From the NCBI GenBank assembly GCA_017651265.1, contig JAGCDO010000030.1, forward strand, positions 1-64,000: DNA of 64,000 nucleotides, written 5' to 3'. Below the pieces are notes generated by a model, which saw only the letters and a list, made by a program, of their open reading frames with translations, had not been told where the DNA came from and searched no databases. Positions 53,584-62,294 of the stretch are shown here, one piece after another. The position numbers were made by a program, and so were the translations under genes. The DNA comes from Prevotella sp. Lineage in GTDB: Bacteria > Bacteroidota > Bacteroidia > Bacteroidales > Bacteroidaceae. Numbering within the stretch: the first letter of the stretch is position 1; every line of letters starts with the position of its first letter.

Positions 53584-54348
53584 ATGAACTTGAAACTTAC
53601 TTTTTTGGGCACGGGAACATCGGTGGGCGTACCAGCCATTGGCTGCACCTGTAAGGTGTGTCAGAGTAAGGATCCACACGATAAGCGTTTGCGCGCTTCT
53701 GCCATGGTGGAAACGGAGCAGACACGCATCCTGATTGATCCAGGGCCCGACTTCCGTCAGCAGATGCTGGGACAGTCGTTCAGGAAGATCGATGCCGTGC
53801 TGGTCACTCATATCCATTACGACCATGTGGGCGGTCTGGATGATATCCGACCCTTTTGTCAGTTCGGCGAAGTGAACATCTATGCCGATGAGATAACCTC
53901 ACGCGGACTCATGAACACGGTGCCTTATTGCTTTGCCGAGAACAGGTATCCCGGGGCGCCCAAGATCAATCTCCATACCTTACAGTACCATCAGCCTATT
54001 CAGGTGAACGAACTGGAAGTGATTCCTTTCTGCGTGTATCACGGAAAGCTGCCCATCACCGGGTTCCGCATTCAGAACCTGGTGTATATCACGGATATGA
54101 AGACGATGGATGAAAGTGAGCTGCCCTATGTGATGAATGCTGACACCTTGGTGGTGAACGCCCTACGTTTCAAACCTGACCACCATTCGCATCAGAATGT
54201 GGATGATGCTATCGCCTTTGCCCGTAGGGTAGGAGCCAAGAGAACTTTCCTGACACATATGTGCCATGACATAGGACTACATGAGGAAGTGAACCGAATG
54301 CTGCCCCCCGATATCCAATTGGCATACGATGGGCAGGTTACTTTTTGA
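53584..54348 (+). CDS. MBL-fold metallo-hydrolase (PhnP/YcbJ-like)
   Basis: A 254-residue metallo-beta-lactamase-fold hydrolase. FLGTGTSVGVPAIGC, then CTCKVC, a Cys cluster that in PhnP binds a structural zinc; the catalytic metal site is THIHYDHVGGLDD with a later HMCHDIG and LVVNALRF. Members cleave cyclic phosphodiesters or related bonds; the substrate here is unknown. The start codon lies inside a TATGAAC/TTTGAAC heptamer stretch, so the first codons (MNLKL) come from repeat sequence. The end overlaps the convergent gene by 11 bases. Confidence 0.9.
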   Translation: MNLKLTFLGTGTSVGVPAIGCTCKVCQSKDPHDKRLRASAMVETEQTRILIDPGPDFRQQMLGQSFRKIDAVLVTHIHYDHVGGLDDIRPFCQFGEVNIYADEITSRGLMNTVPYCFAENRYPGAPKINLHTLQYHQPIQVNELEVIPFCVYHGKLPITGFRIQNLVYITDMKTMDESELPYVMNADTLVVNALRFKPDHHSHQNVDDAIAFARRVGAKRTFLTHMCHDIGLHEEVNRMLPPDIQLAYDGQVTF

Positions 54349-54592
54349 ACTTACGATAGAGTTTCCATGCGAGAAGCAGACCGTCGAACACACCGGCACT
54401 GGTGCTCATCAAACCCTGCACGCTCATCTTCTTGCCCCTCCGTGTGGTCAACGCCGTAGGCTTCGCAAACAATTGCTTGCGTAGCTTGTTGATCTGATGG
54501 TTGTCTTTGCGAATCTCCTTCAGCAACTGCAGCTTACGTTCCTCAATCGACCGTAAGGTGGTGTAGGTGGGGGCGTTCTCGTTCTCTATCAT
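54338..54592 (-). CDS. Small conserved-looking helical protein, function unknown
   Basis: An 84-residue protein: polar N-terminus, a helical basic region (SIEERKLQLLKEIRKDNHQI with NKLRKQLFA), then a short semi-hydrophobic stretch SVQGLMSTSAGVFDGLLLAW and a basic end. The 11 codons before the ATG at 54592 overlap the holin-like gene's end, so the shorter start is used. Third gene of the run with the YtxH and holin-like genes, seven bases after the latter. No family recognised; the layout suggests a membrane-edge partner protein. Confidence 0.75.
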   Translation of the reverse strand: MIENENAPTYTTLRSIEERKLQLLKEIRKDNHQINKLRKQLFAKPTALTTRRGKKMSVQGLMSTSAGVFDGLLLAWKLYRKFKK

Positions 54593-54599
54593 AAAACCG

Positions 54600-54950
54600 T
54601 TATTTTTCCATGAGCAGACTGGCAAGGAAGCGCACCAGTGGCTTCTCTACCCACGACTTTCTGAAAGCAAGGAACAACAAGAATACCAAGATGTAGAATG
54701 CCGCCACGATGAGGAACGCCACGGGATGCCCCACATGGGGCGCCAGGGCGTAGGCAGCAGCAAACGACAGGTAGATGAAAATGATGAGGATGATGAGGAA
54801 GGTGACGGCGGCAATGGCCAACGCCGTTATCAGGCGCACCACCTTCTCAATGACATCCAGCCGCAGATACTCGTTCTGCAGACCGACGTAATGCCTGATC
54901 ACCTCAACCAACTGTCCGATGGTCTCGATATTCTTGTCGCTCGAAAACAT
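54600..54950 (-). CDS. Phage holin family-like membrane protein (Phage_holin_3_6)
   Basis: A 116-residue protein with a helical N-terminus (~1-40), two membrane helices (LITALAIAAVTFLIILIIFI and PVAFLIVAAFYILVFLLFLA) and a short basic end. The pattern fits the Phage_holin_3_6/YqjE-like families, which despite the name are usually resident envelope proteins found with YtxH or YqjD-type partners. The neighbour order (YtxH, this gene, small helical protein) supports an envelope-stress or membrane-organisation role over lysis. Confidence 0.82.
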   Translation of the reverse strand: MFSSDKNIETIGQLVEVIRHYVGLQNEYLRLDVIEKVVRLITALAIAAVTFLIILIIFIYLSFAAAYALAPHVGHPVAFLIVAAFYILVFLLFLAFRKSWVEKPLVRFLASLLMEK

Positions 54951-54958
54951 GTGCCTAA

Positions 54959-55177
54959 TTATTCTGCGATGTCAGCAGCCGCCTCCTTGATATCATCAGC
55001 GAGATCAACGATCTCCTTACGGCTCAAATTGATATTATGCTTCTTGCAGAAGTCGTCGATGGCATCTGTAATCTTTTCACGTGTGTCGGAACCCTTTTCG
55101 GGGGCAGCCAACAGACCAAGAGCAGCACCTGCGAGGGCACCGCTGAGGAATGCACCAATAAAACTGATTGTTTTCAT
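54959..55177 (-). CDS. YtxH domain protein
   Basis: A 72-residue protein starting with a glycine/alanine-rich membrane segment (FIGAFLSGALAGAALGLLAAP), the YtxH signature with the following PEKGSDTREKI, and then an acidic amphipathic helix. The family is linked to general stress in Bacillus. It is first in a three-gene run, with a promoter box at 55217-55224, 39 bases upstream. Confidence 0.88.
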   Translation of the reverse strand: MKTISFIGAFLSGALAGAALGLLAAPEKGSDTREKITDAIDDFCKKHNINLSRKEIVDLADDIKEAAADIAE

Positions 55178-55216
55178 ACGCTTATTATTTAATTGTTGAA
55201 TATTCTAAATCATTCG

Positions 55217-55224
55217 CAAATATA
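55217..55224 (-). promoter_or_regulatory. -7 box of the YtxH operon
   Basis: TATATTTG on the minus strand; a TTTG lies 22 bp upstream, slightly too far. Confidence 0.5.
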
Positions 55225-55361
55225 AGCATTCTTTTGCATTCTACCGCAAAAAATACACTGATTTTTTGTTAAAATCTATGTATTTATGTCATTTAACAAA
55301 CTTTATGCACGTTTTTTCCTTGATTTTGCGCGATTTTGTGTAATTTCGCACAATCAATTAC

Positions 55362-55369
55362 TAATTTTG
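55362..55369 (+). promoter_or_regulatory. -7 box of the SPOR lipoprotein gene
   Basis: TAATTTTG followed by C, 40 bases before the ATG. Confidence 0.55.
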
Positions 55370-55409
55370 CAAATAACTAAGTTCAATATTAAACAACAAA
55401 GAGAAAGTT

Positions 55410-55904
55410 ATGAAAAAGTACATGTTAGTTTGCGCAGGTTTAGCTGTTGCATTGGCTTTTACAAGTTGTAAATCTTCTGAGAGTGCCTATCGTAAGGCTT
55501 ATGACAAGGCAAAGGCTCAGGAAGAGGCCAATATGGCCAACAACAATTACGAGGAGACTCCTGTCGTAGCTCCGGTACAGACTCGTCCTTCAACAGAGAC
55601 AGTAGTCGTTGATAATGTTGACAATGTTTCTGTACGCCCGGAGAAGCTGCAGGTGGTTGATGGCGCCGGTCTGAAGAGCTTCAGCGTGGTTGTTGGCTCC
55701 TTCTCTGTAAAGGCAAATGCCGTGGGTCTGGCTCAGCGTCTGCGTAATGCCGGTTATCCAGCACAGGTTGCTTTCAACAGCAGTAACAATATGTATCGTG
55801 TGGTAGCCACCACGTTCGACGATAAGGCAAGTGCTGTGCGCAGCCGCAATGACTTCCGTGCTGGCGAATATGCTGATGCATGGCTGCTGTTTAACCAGCA
55901 GTAA
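55410..55904 (+). CDS. SPOR-domain lipoprotein
   Basis: A 164-residue lipoprotein: signal peptide MKKYMLVCAGLAVALAFTSC with the lipobox Cys at residue 20, a charged and low-complexity linker (~21-80), and a C-terminal SPOR domain (~88-164: FSVVVGSFSVKANAVGLAQR, YRVVATTFDDKASA). SPOR domains bind glycan strands stripped of stem peptides and often mark division-site proteins. It is six bases upstream of ruvX. Confidence 0.9.
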   Translation: MKKYMLVCAGLAVALAFTSCKSSESAYRKAYDKAKAQEEANMANNNYEETPVVAPVQTRPSTETVVVDNVDNVSVRPEKLQVVDGAGLKSFSVVVGSFSVKANAVGLAQRLRNAGYPAQVAFNSSNNMYRVVATTFDDKASAVRSRNDFRAGEYADAWLLFNQQ

Positions 55905-55910
55905 TCAGCT

Positions 55911-56333
55911 GTGGCACGCATTCTATCGATAGATTACGGAAAGAAACGTACAGGTATAGCAGTCACCGACCCGTTGCAGATTATTGCCAATGGGTTGGCG
56001 ACTGTTTCTACTTCTGAGCTGTTCAACTACCTGAAGGACTACCTCTCACACGAACAGGTAGAGAGGATTATTATCGGCCGACCGCTACAAACGAACGGAC
56101 AGCCGAGTGAGAACCTGCAACGGGTGGAGCAGTTTGTGAACAGGTGGAAGAAAGAAATGCCTGACGTTCCCGTGGAGTATGTGGATGAGCGGTTCACCTC
56201 TGTCCTTGCTCACCAGGCCATGATCGACGGCGGACTCCGTAAGAAGGCTCGGCAGGACAAGGCGTTGGTTGACAAGATCAGTGCCACCATCATCCTTGAA
56301 GACTACCTTCGCTCCCACAGTCAACGAAGTTAA
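55911..56333 (+). CDS. ruvX: RuvX/YqgF family Holliday-junction resolvase-like nuclease
   Basis: A 140-residue RNase H-fold protein. SIDYGKKRTGIAVTDP carries the first catalytic Asp, IIGRPLQTNGQPSE the central block and YVDERFTSVLA the second acidic pair. It matches YqgF/RuvX, which processes 16S rRNA ends in E. coli and was first proposed as a resolvase. The start codon is GTG. A heptamer array links its stop codon to the start of def. Confidence 0.93.
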   Translation: MARILSIDYGKKRTGIAVTDPLQIIANGLATVSTSELFNYLKDYLSHEQVERIIIGRPLQTNGQPSENLQRVEQFVNRWKKEMPDVPVEYVDERFTSVLAHQAMIDGGLRKKARQDKALVDKISATIILEDYLRSHSQRS

Positions 56334-56368
56334 TTCTCAATTCTCAATTTTCAATTTTCAATTCTTAA
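56334..56368 (+). repeat. Heptamer array filling the ruvX-def junction
   Basis: Five 7-nt units (TTCTCAA and TTTTCAA types) begin at the first base after the ruvX stop codon and end one base before the def GTG start codon. Confidence 0.88.
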
Positions 56369-56369
56369 A

Positions 56370-56930
56370 GTGGTATTACCTATTTATATATATGGTCAGC
56401 CAGTGCTCCGGAAGGAGTCGGTGGATATCCCCAAGGATTATCCCCAGCTTGACGAACTGGTTGCCAATATGTTCGAAACGCTGACAGCCAGCGAGGGCGT
56501 GGGATTGGCAGCACCGCAGATCGGTCTTAATATCCGTGTGGCTGTGATTGATCTGGATGTGCTCTCGGAAGACCTGCCCGAATACAAGGATTTCAAGAAG
56601 GTGTACATCAATCCGCATATCCTTGAGTTTGACGATAGTGAGACGGAAACCATGGAAGAGGGCTGTCTGTCGCTTCCTGGCATTCATGAGAGTGTGACTC
56701 GTGCCACGCGCATCCGTGTGAAATACGAGGATGCTGAACGCAATGAGCACGAGGAGTGGGTGGACGGCTATCTGGCCCGTGTGATGCAGCATGAGTTCGA
56801 CCATCTGGATGCGCATATGTTCATCGACAGGATATCACCACTGCGCCGTCAGCTCATCAAGAACAAGCTGAAAGCACTTACACTGGGTAAGTATCGCTGC
56901 TCTTACCGCACCAAACCAGTGAGAAGATGA
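56370..56930 (+). CDS. def: Peptide deformylase
   Basis: A 186-residue metalloenzyme that removes the formyl group from nascent proteins. All three motifs are present: GVGLAAPQIG (~45), EEGCLSLPG with the metal-binding Cys (~97), and QHEFDHLDA with the two His and the Glu (~145). The N-terminus LPIYIYGQPVLRKES is normal for the family, so the GTG at 56370 is taken as the start. A heptamer array follows its stop. Confidence 0.97.
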   Translation: MVLPIYIYGQPVLRKESVDIPKDYPQLDELVANMFETLTASEGVGLAAPQIGLNIRVAVIDLDVLSEDLPEYKDFKKVYINPHILEFDDSETETMEEGCLSLPGIHESVTRATRIRVKYEDAERNEHEEWVDGYLARVMQHEFDHLDAHMFIDRISPLRRQLIKNKLKALTLGKYRCSYRTKPVRR

Positions 56931-57018
56931 CAGTTTGTAGTTGACAGTTGACAATTGACAGTTGATAGTTCTTCGCGTAGCGAAGCGGCAAAGTCGAGCG
57001 GACAGTTGATAGTTATAG
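56931..57018 (+). repeat. Heptamer array with a hairpin insert after def
   Basis: Six 7-nt units (CAGTTGA and TAGTTGA types) start at the first base after the def stop codon. A hairpin CTTCGC-GTA-GCGAAG (56971-56985) and 18 further bases interrupt it, and two more units follow at 57003-57016. Confidence 0.8.
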
Positions 57019-57037
57019 AAATGGAGGGCATCAATCC

Positions 57038-59062
57038 ATGAAGACAGGGAAGGACCGGAAAAGGGGTTGGGGTAGTGAAGGACTTCGTTACCTTTTGTCG
57101 TTTGTGGTTATCTGTCTCGGTTTCGTGTTTCCCCTTACTACGCATGCGCAATACAATATCGACCGGGTGTTGAATGCGGGTAGGGGCGCACTTTACTATG
57201 AAGACTATGTGCTCTCCATGCAGTATTTCAACCAGGTAATCAACGCTAAACCTTATCTTTATGAGCCGTGGTTCTATCGGGCCGTGGCCAAATACTACTT
57301 GGATGATTTCCAGGGAGCGGAGATGGACTGTAGCGAGGCCATCAACCTGAATCCGTATATTTCGGGCATCTACGACCTGCGTGGCGTGTGCCGCATCCGT
57401 ATGAAGAAATACAAGGAGGCGGCAGCCGATTACGACATGGCCATCCTCCATGATCCTACCAGTCAGGCACTGTGGTTCAACCGCGCCCTCTGTCGTATTC
57501 ATGACAAGGACTATGACAAGGCGAACTTCGAGCTCGACTCGATGATGAACCGGTGGAAGACCAATGCGAAGGTGTATCAGCTGAAGGCGGAGGTGTGCAT
57601 GCAGCAGAAAGATACGGTGAAGGCTTCCACCTTCCTGGATAAGTCGTTGGAATTGGATCCCTACGATGGAGAGGCTTGGACGGTGAGGGCAATGATCAGT
57701 TTGAGTAGGAAGAAATGGAAAGATGCGGATGATCAACTGAGTAAGGCTATTCATTTGAAGCCGTCGGTGGTAGGAAACTACGTGAACCGTGCCTTGGCGC
57801 GCTACAATATCAATAACCTACGGGGCGCCATGGCCGATTACGACAAGGCGCTCGAATTGGATCCCAACAACTTCCTGGCACATTATAACCGCGGTCAGCT
57901 GCGCGTGCAGGTGGGTGACGATAATCGCGCCATCGACGATTTCGACTTCATCATCAGTAAGGAGCCGAACAATATCATGGCTATCTTCAACCGTGCGCTG
58001 CTGCTCGACAGGACAGGTGATCTGCAAGGAGCCATACGCGACTATACCCGAGTGATCGATGAGTTCCCGAACTTCTGGACAGGACTGCAGTACCGTGCCA
58101 ACTGTTACCGTCGTCTGGGTATGACGGCCAAGGCGGAGCTGGATGAGTTCCGCATCCTCAAAGCGCAGATGGACAAGCATCTGGGTATTCAGCCGCGGTG
58201 GAGCAAGAGTAAGCAGAAGGAGGTGCGCAAGCAGAGCGACATCGACATGGACAAATACAACCAGCTGGTGGAGGCCGACGAGAACGAGGTGGAGCATGAA
58301 TATGCCAGCGCTTATCGTGGAAAGGTGCAGAACCGCAAGGTGGATGAAGACCTGATGCCGATGTATGTGCTCTCCTACCGCCGACAGTCGGAAGGGGTGA
58401 AATCGTTCAATGCCTTCGACAACGACGTGGAGCACTTCAATACCACGGCTCATCCTTCGCAGCCCATCTATGTGCGTACGCACGATAAGGCGCTTACCCA
58501 GGAGGAGACACAGACTTTCTTTACCTTGATTGATAACCTGTCGGAGCGGATTGCAGGAATCAAGGATTTCACCAAAGACCGCTCGCTGCTCATTGAACGG
58601 GCTGTGGCCTATACGGTGGTGCAGAACTTCGATGAGGCCATCAACGACCTCTCGGCTTATATCCAGACCGACAGTACGTCGTCGGTTGCTTATTGGCAAC
58701 GGGCTGTGTGCCAGGCGCTGATGAACGAGTTCACACAGTCGCAGGGCATGGAAGCCAACCTGAAGACCGCCCGCACCTTGTCGGACTTCGAAGAGGCTAT
58801 CCGAAGGAATCCGCAGAACGCGTTCCTCTACTACGACCGTGGTAACCTCTATGCTTCTCGTCAGGATTACCAGCATGCGTTAGACGATTATACCAGGGCC
58901 ATTGCCTTGGAGCCGAATCTGGCGGAGGCATATTATAACCGCGGACTGATCCTTATCCGCACCGGAAAGAAGAAAGAGGGTATAGACGACCTGAGTAAGG
59001 CGGGCGAACGGGGTCTGTATGATGCGTATAGCGTGATTAAGCAGTATAGGGATAAGGAGTGA
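57038..59062 (+). CDS. Exported tetratricopeptide-repeat protein
   Basis: A 674-residue protein with a signal peptide (hydrophobic stretch YLLSFVVICLGFVFPLTTHAQ, ~18-38). At least ten TPR motifs run from ~40 to ~350 (for example AMADYDKALELDPNNFLAHY and AIDDFDFIISKEPN), then a linker region (~355-500) rich in charged residues, and three more TPRs to the C-terminus (ALDDYTRAIALEPNLAEAYY). It probably serves as a periplasmic or envelope scaffold for protein assembly. It is common next to def/ruvX or thrS in Bacteroidales. The function of the linker domain is unknown. Confidence 0.88.
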   Translation: MKTGKDRKRGWGSEGLRYLLSFVVICLGFVFPLTTHAQYNIDRVLNAGRGALYYEDYVLSMQYFNQVINAKPYLYEPWFYRAVAKYYLDDFQGAEMDCSEAINLNPYISGIYDLRGVCRIRMKKYKEAAADYDMAILHDPTSQALWFNRALCRIHDKDYDKANFELDSMMNRWKTNAKVYQLKAEVCMQQKDTVKASTFLDKSLELDPYDGEAWTVRAMISLSRKKWKDADDQLSKAIHLKPSVVGNYVNRALARYNINNLRGAMADYDKALELDPNNFLAHYNRGQLRVQVGDDNRAIDDFDFIISKEPNNIMAIFNRALLLDRTGDLQGAIRDYTRVIDEFPNFWTGLQYRANCYRRLGMTAKAELDEFRILKAQMDKHLGIQPRWSKSKQKEVRKQSDIDMDKYNQLVEADENEVEHEYASAYRGKVQNRKVDEDLMPMYVLSYRRQSEGVKSFNAFDNDVEHFNTTAHPSQPIYVRTHDKALTQEETQTFFTLIDNLSERIAGIKDFTKDRSLLIERAVAYTVVQNFDEAINDLSAYIQTDSTSSVAYWQRAVCQALMNEFTQSQGMEANLKTARTLSDFEEAIRRNPQNAFLYYDRGNLYASRQDYQHALDDYTRAIALEPNLAEAYYNRGLILIRTGKKKEGIDDLSKAGERGLYDAYSVIKQYRDKE

Positions 59063-59116
59063 GGGTACACTGAAGGTATTCTCGTTCGGAAAATAAAAAG
59101 AAAAGTAATCTTTCCT

Positions 59117-59147
59117 TTTGCATTTTGCTTGCTTATTCGTACCTTTG
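59117..59147 (+). promoter_or_regulatory. Promoter of thrS
   Basis: TTTG at 59117-59120, a 19-bp spacer ending CTTATTCG, TACCTTTG at 59140-59147, 29 bases before the start at 59177. Confidence 0.75.
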
Positions 59148-59176
59148 CAACCAAATTCAATTTAAACAACGATAAA

Positions 59177-61120
59177 ATGATTAACATTACATTTCCAGAC
59201 GGCTCTGTTCGCTCGTATGAGCAGGGCGTGACAGGACTCGAAATTGCCGAGAGCATCTCTCCTGCCTTGGCACGTAGCGTCATCAGCTGCGGTGTGAATG
59301 GGGAGACAGTGGAGTTGAACCGTCCTATCATGGAGGATGCTACCTTTGCCCTCTACAAATGGGAGGATGAGGAAGGTAAGCACACCTTCTGGCACACCAG
59401 CGCACACTTGCTGGCTGAGGCCTTGAAGGAGCTCTATCCGGGCATCCAGTTCGGATTCGGACCGGCTATCGAGAACGGTTTCTTCTATGATGTGCTGCTG
59501 CCCGATGGCGAGCAGATCAGGGAAGGCGACTTCGCTAAGATCGAGAACAAAATGAAGGAACTGGCTGGCAAGAAGGAGCCGGTGGTACGCCGTGAGGTGG
59601 CCAAGGCTGATGCGCTGAAGGAGTTTGCAGCCGACGGTCAGACCTACAAGTGCGAACATATCGATCAGGACCTGGAAGATGGTACGATCACTACTTATAC
59701 ACAAGGTAACTTCACCGACCTCTGTCGCGGTCCGCACCTCGTGAACACAGGTGAGATCAAGGCCGTGAAGCTGACCAGCGTGGCTGGTGCTTTCTGGCGT
59801 GGTGATGCTACTCGTGAGCAGATGCAGCGTCTGTATGGTATCTCCTTCCCCAAGAAGAAGATGCTCGACGAATACCTCGTGATGCTTGAGGAGGCTAAGA
59901 AACGCGACCACCGTAAGATCGGTAAGGAGATGGAACTCTTCATGTTCTCCGAGAAGGTGGGTAAGGGTCTGCCTATCTGGCTGCCGAAGGGAACGGAGCT
60001 GCGCCTCCGTCTGCAGGATCATCTGCGCAAGGTGCAGAAGCGTTTCGGCTATCAGGAGGTGATCACTCCGCACATCGGTAGCAAGAACCTCTATATCACT
60101 TCCGGACACTATGCTCACTATGGTAAGGACTCATTCCGTCCTATCACCACTCCTGAGGAGGGTGAGGAGTATATGCTGAAGCCGATGAACTGTCCGCACC
60201 ACTGCGAGATCTTCGCTTCCAAGCCGCGTTCATATCGTGATCTGCCTCTCCGATTGGCTGAGTTCGGTACGGTATATCGTTATGAGCAGAGTGGTGAGCT
60301 ACACGGTCTGACTCGTGTGCGCTCGTTTACGCAGGATGATGCGCACCTGTTCTGTCGTCCCGACCAGGTGAAGCAGGAGTTCCTGAACGTGATGGATATC
60401 ATCAATATCGTGCTTACCGCCTTCGGCTTTAACTTCGAGGCACAGATCTCGCTGCGCGATCCTAACGACCATGACAAGTATGTGGGTACCGATGAGGACT
60501 GGGCATTGGCCGAGAAGGCTATCGTAGAGGCCTGTGAGGAAAAGGGTCTGCCGGCCAAGGTGGAGTATGGTGAGGCAGCTTTCTACGGTCCGAAGCTCGA
60601 CTTCATGATCAAGGATGCTATCGGTCGTCGTTGGCAGCTGGGTACTATCCAGGTTGACTACAACCTGCCGAAGCGTTTCGAACTGGAATATACGGATGAG
60701 GACAACACCAAGAAGACTCCTGTGATGATCCACCGTGCACCGTTCGGTTCCATGGAACGATTCACCGCCGTGCTCATCGAGCATACCAGCGGTCATTTCC
60801 CCTTGTGGCTCACGCCTGATCAGGTGGCTATCCTGCCGCTGTCGGAGAAGTATAACGACTATGCCAAGGAAGTGGCAAAGAAGTTCGATGCACAGGGTGT
60901 TCGTGCCACACTCGACCTGCGTAACGAGAAACTGGGACGTAAGATTCGCGACAATGAGATGAAGCGTGTTCCCTACATGGTGATCGTGGGTGAGAAGGAG
61001 CAGCAGGATGGTACTGTAGCCGTTCGTCCGCAGGGTGGCGGCGAGCAGAGTGTGAAGACCATTCAGGAATTCATTGATGAGGTGAATGCCAAGGTGGCTG
61101 AGATGACGAAGGACTTCTAA
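59177..61120 (+). CDS. thrS: Threonyl-tRNA synthetase
   Basis: A 647-residue class II synthetase. Order: TGS domain (~1-62, [16 protein letters not shown]), editing domain with [11 protein letters not shown] and a CRGPHL segment, catalytic core with [10 protein letters not shown] and the zinc-binding Cys/His residues, [17 protein letters not shown] for motif 2, motif 3 near [11 protein letters not shown], and an anticodon-binding domain (~545-647). An upstream start at 59129 would lie inside the promoter, so the ATG at 59177 is used. Its stop is followed by a heptamer-based inverted-repeat element. Confidence 0.98.
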   Translation: MINITFPDGSVRSYEQGVTGLEIAESISPALARSVISCGVNGETVELNRPIMEDATFALYKWEDEEGKHTFWHTSAHLLAEALKELYPGIQFGFGPAIENGFFYDVLLPDGEQIREGDFAKIENKMKELAGKKEPVVRREVAKADALKEFAADGQTYKCEHIDQDLEDGTITTYTQGNFTDLCRGPHLVNTGEIKAVKLTSVAGAFWRGDATREQMQRLYGISFPKKKMLDEYLVMLEEAKKRDHRKIGKEMELFMFSEKVGKGLPIWLPKGTELRLRLQDHLRKVQKRFGYQEVITPHIGSKNLYITSGHYAHYGKDSFRPITTPEEGEEYMLKPMNCPHHCEIFASKPRSYRDLPLRLAEFGTVYRYEQSGELHGLTRVRSFTQDDAHLFCRPDQVKQEFLNVMDIINIVLTAFGFNFEAQISLRDPNDHDKYVGTDEDWALAEKAIVEACEEKGLPAKVEYGEAAFYGPKLDFMIKDAIGRRWQLGTIQVDYNLPKRFELEYTDEDNTKKTPVMIHRAPFGSMERFTAVLIEHTSGHFPLWLTPDQVAILPLSEKYNDYAKEVAKKFDAQGVRATLDLRNEKLGRKIRDNEMKRVPYMVIVGEKEQQDGTVAVRPQGGGEQSVKTIQEFIDEVNAKVAEMTKDF

Positions 61121-61246
61121 CATTGATCTTTGAACATTGAACTTTGAACTTTATGATTTGACCTAAGACCTTATATAATTAAACTTTGTTAAAATTACAT
61201 AATAGTAATCATAAAGTTCAAAGTTCAAAGCTCAAAGTTCAAAGAA
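61121..61246. repeat. Inverted-repeat element built from heptamers after thrS
   Basis: Starting at the base after the thrS stop, 7-nt units (CATTGAA and CTTTGAA) lead into TTATGATTTGACC. After a core of about 50 bases the inverted sequence AATCATAAAGTTCAAAG returns and continues as AAAGTTC units to 61246. The core and right flank repeat 44533-44575 nearly exactly. Confidence 0.85.
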
Positions 61247-61252
61247 AAATAG

Positions 61253-61260
61253 TACCTTTG
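61253..61260 (+). promoter_or_regulatory. -7 box of infC-rpmI-rplT
   Basis: TACCTTTG followed by C, just after the repeat element and 37 bases before the infC start. Confidence 0.6.
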
Positions 61261-61297
61261 CAGCCGATTTCGAAATAAGTAGAACTAAAAACAGTTA

Positions 61298-61996
61298 ATG
61301 AGGAACGACAAGAAAGGACAGCAGTACCGTGTGAACGAGCAGATTCGGGTACGCGAAGTACGTATTGTGGGTGATGGTGATTCAATGGTTCTGCCAACAA
61401 GACAGGCCTTGGACATGGCGCGTCAACAGGGTGTGGACCTTGTTGAGATTTCACCGAATGCCAATCCCCCTGTTTGTCGTCTCATCGACTATAGTAAGTT
61501 CCTCTATCAGCAGAAGAAGCGTGCCAAGGAAATGAAGGCCAAGCAGGTGAAGCAGGAGGTGAAGGAGATCCGTTTCGGACCCCAGACCGACGATCACGAC
61601 TACAACTTCAAACTGAAGCATGCAAAGGAGTTCCTGGAGGATGGAAACAAGGTAAGGGCTTATGTGTTCTTCCGTGGACGAAGCATTCTTTTCAAGGAAC
61701 AGGGCGAGGTACTGCTGCTGCGTTTTGCCAACGACTTGGAAGAGTATGGTAAGGTAGAGCAGATGCCGAGTCTGGAAGGTAAGAAGATGTTCCTCTATCT
61801 GTCGCCGAAGAAGGCTGGCGTGGCTAAGAAGAGTCAGCAGAAGATGGACCGCGAGAAGCGTGAAGCTGAGGCCAAGGAGGCTGCCTTGCAGCAGAAACAG
61901 ACCGAGCAGGAGGAGACTGCAACCAACGGTGGTTTGTTCGCTAACGTGAAAGGTGGCGAGGACATCCTGAAGAAGCTGAAGGAAAATAAGGATTAA
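61298..61996 (+). CDS. infC: Translation initiation factor IF-3
   Basis: A 232-residue IF-3. [18 protein letters not shown] is the N-terminal domain start, and [20 protein letters not shown] with [11 protein letters not shown] the C-terminal domain, which blocks premature 50S joining. The core ends near residue 175; an extra ~55 residues, rich in Lys, Glu, Gln and Ala, form a tail that is longer than in E. coli but usual in Bacteroidetes. Start codon is ATG rather than the rare AUU of E. coli. It leads rpmI and rplT. Confidence 0.97.
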   Translation: MRNDKKGQQYRVNEQIRVREVRIVGDGDSMVLPTRQALDMARQQGVDLVEISPNANPPVCRLIDYSKFLYQQKKRAKEMKAKQVKQEVKEIRFGPQTDDHDYNFKLKHAKEFLEDGNKVRAYVFFRGRSILFKEQGEVLLLRFANDLEEYGKVEQMPSLEGKKMFLYLSPKKAGVAKKSQQKMDREKREAEAKEAALQQKQTEQEETATNGGLFANVKGGEDILKKLKENKD

Positions 61997-61999
61997 AGC

Positions 62000-62038
62000 T
62001 TGTGCGTAACGTCTGGTATATACGTTGCCACGGCACAA
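62000..62038 (+). promoter_or_regulatory. Candidate leader structure between infC and rpmI
   Basis: TTGTGC (62000-62005) pairs with GCACAA (62033-62038), and GTAACGT (62006-62012) pairs with ACGTTGC (62022-62028), giving two stacked stems 33 bases before rpmI. The position fits ribosomal-protein autoregulation by L20, but I cannot match it to a known leader family. Confidence 0.45.
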
Positions 62039-62070
62039 TGATAGTAATAACCATTTAAAGTATTCAAAAA

Positions 62071-62268
62071 ATGCCAAAAGTAAAGACAAATTCCGGTGCC
62101 AAGAAGAGATTCCGTTTCACCGGTACAGGCAAGATCAAGCGTCATCACGCTTATCACAGCCACATTCTGACAAAGAAGACCAAGAAGCAGAAGAGAAATC
62201 TGGTTCATCAGGCGATTGTAGACAACAGTAACATGAAGCAGGTGCGCGATTTGCTGTGCCTTCGTTAA
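62071..62268 (+). CDS. rpmI: 50S ribosomal protein L35
   Basis: A 65-residue basic ribosomal protein. [20 protein letters not shown], the basic middle [20 protein letters not shown] and RNL are diagnostic. The order infC-rpmI-rplT is the classic operon; rplT follows after 26 bases. Length is standard. Confidence 0.98.
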   Translation: MPKVKTNSGAKKRFRFTGTGKIKRHHAYHSHILTKKTKKQKRNLVHQAIVDNSNMKQVRDLLCLR

Positions 62269-62294
62269 TCATTAATTAGGAAAGGAAAAGAATT

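Noticed and set aside
54600-54950. Prophage region, because of the holin-like protein
   Set aside because: The neighbours are a YtxH protein, a small helical protein and core genes; no phage structural, lysis or integrase genes are seen.
59162-61123. Minus-strand frames of 318 and 274 codons opposite thrS
   Set aside because: Shadows of thrS; composition is Leu/His-rich with no motif.
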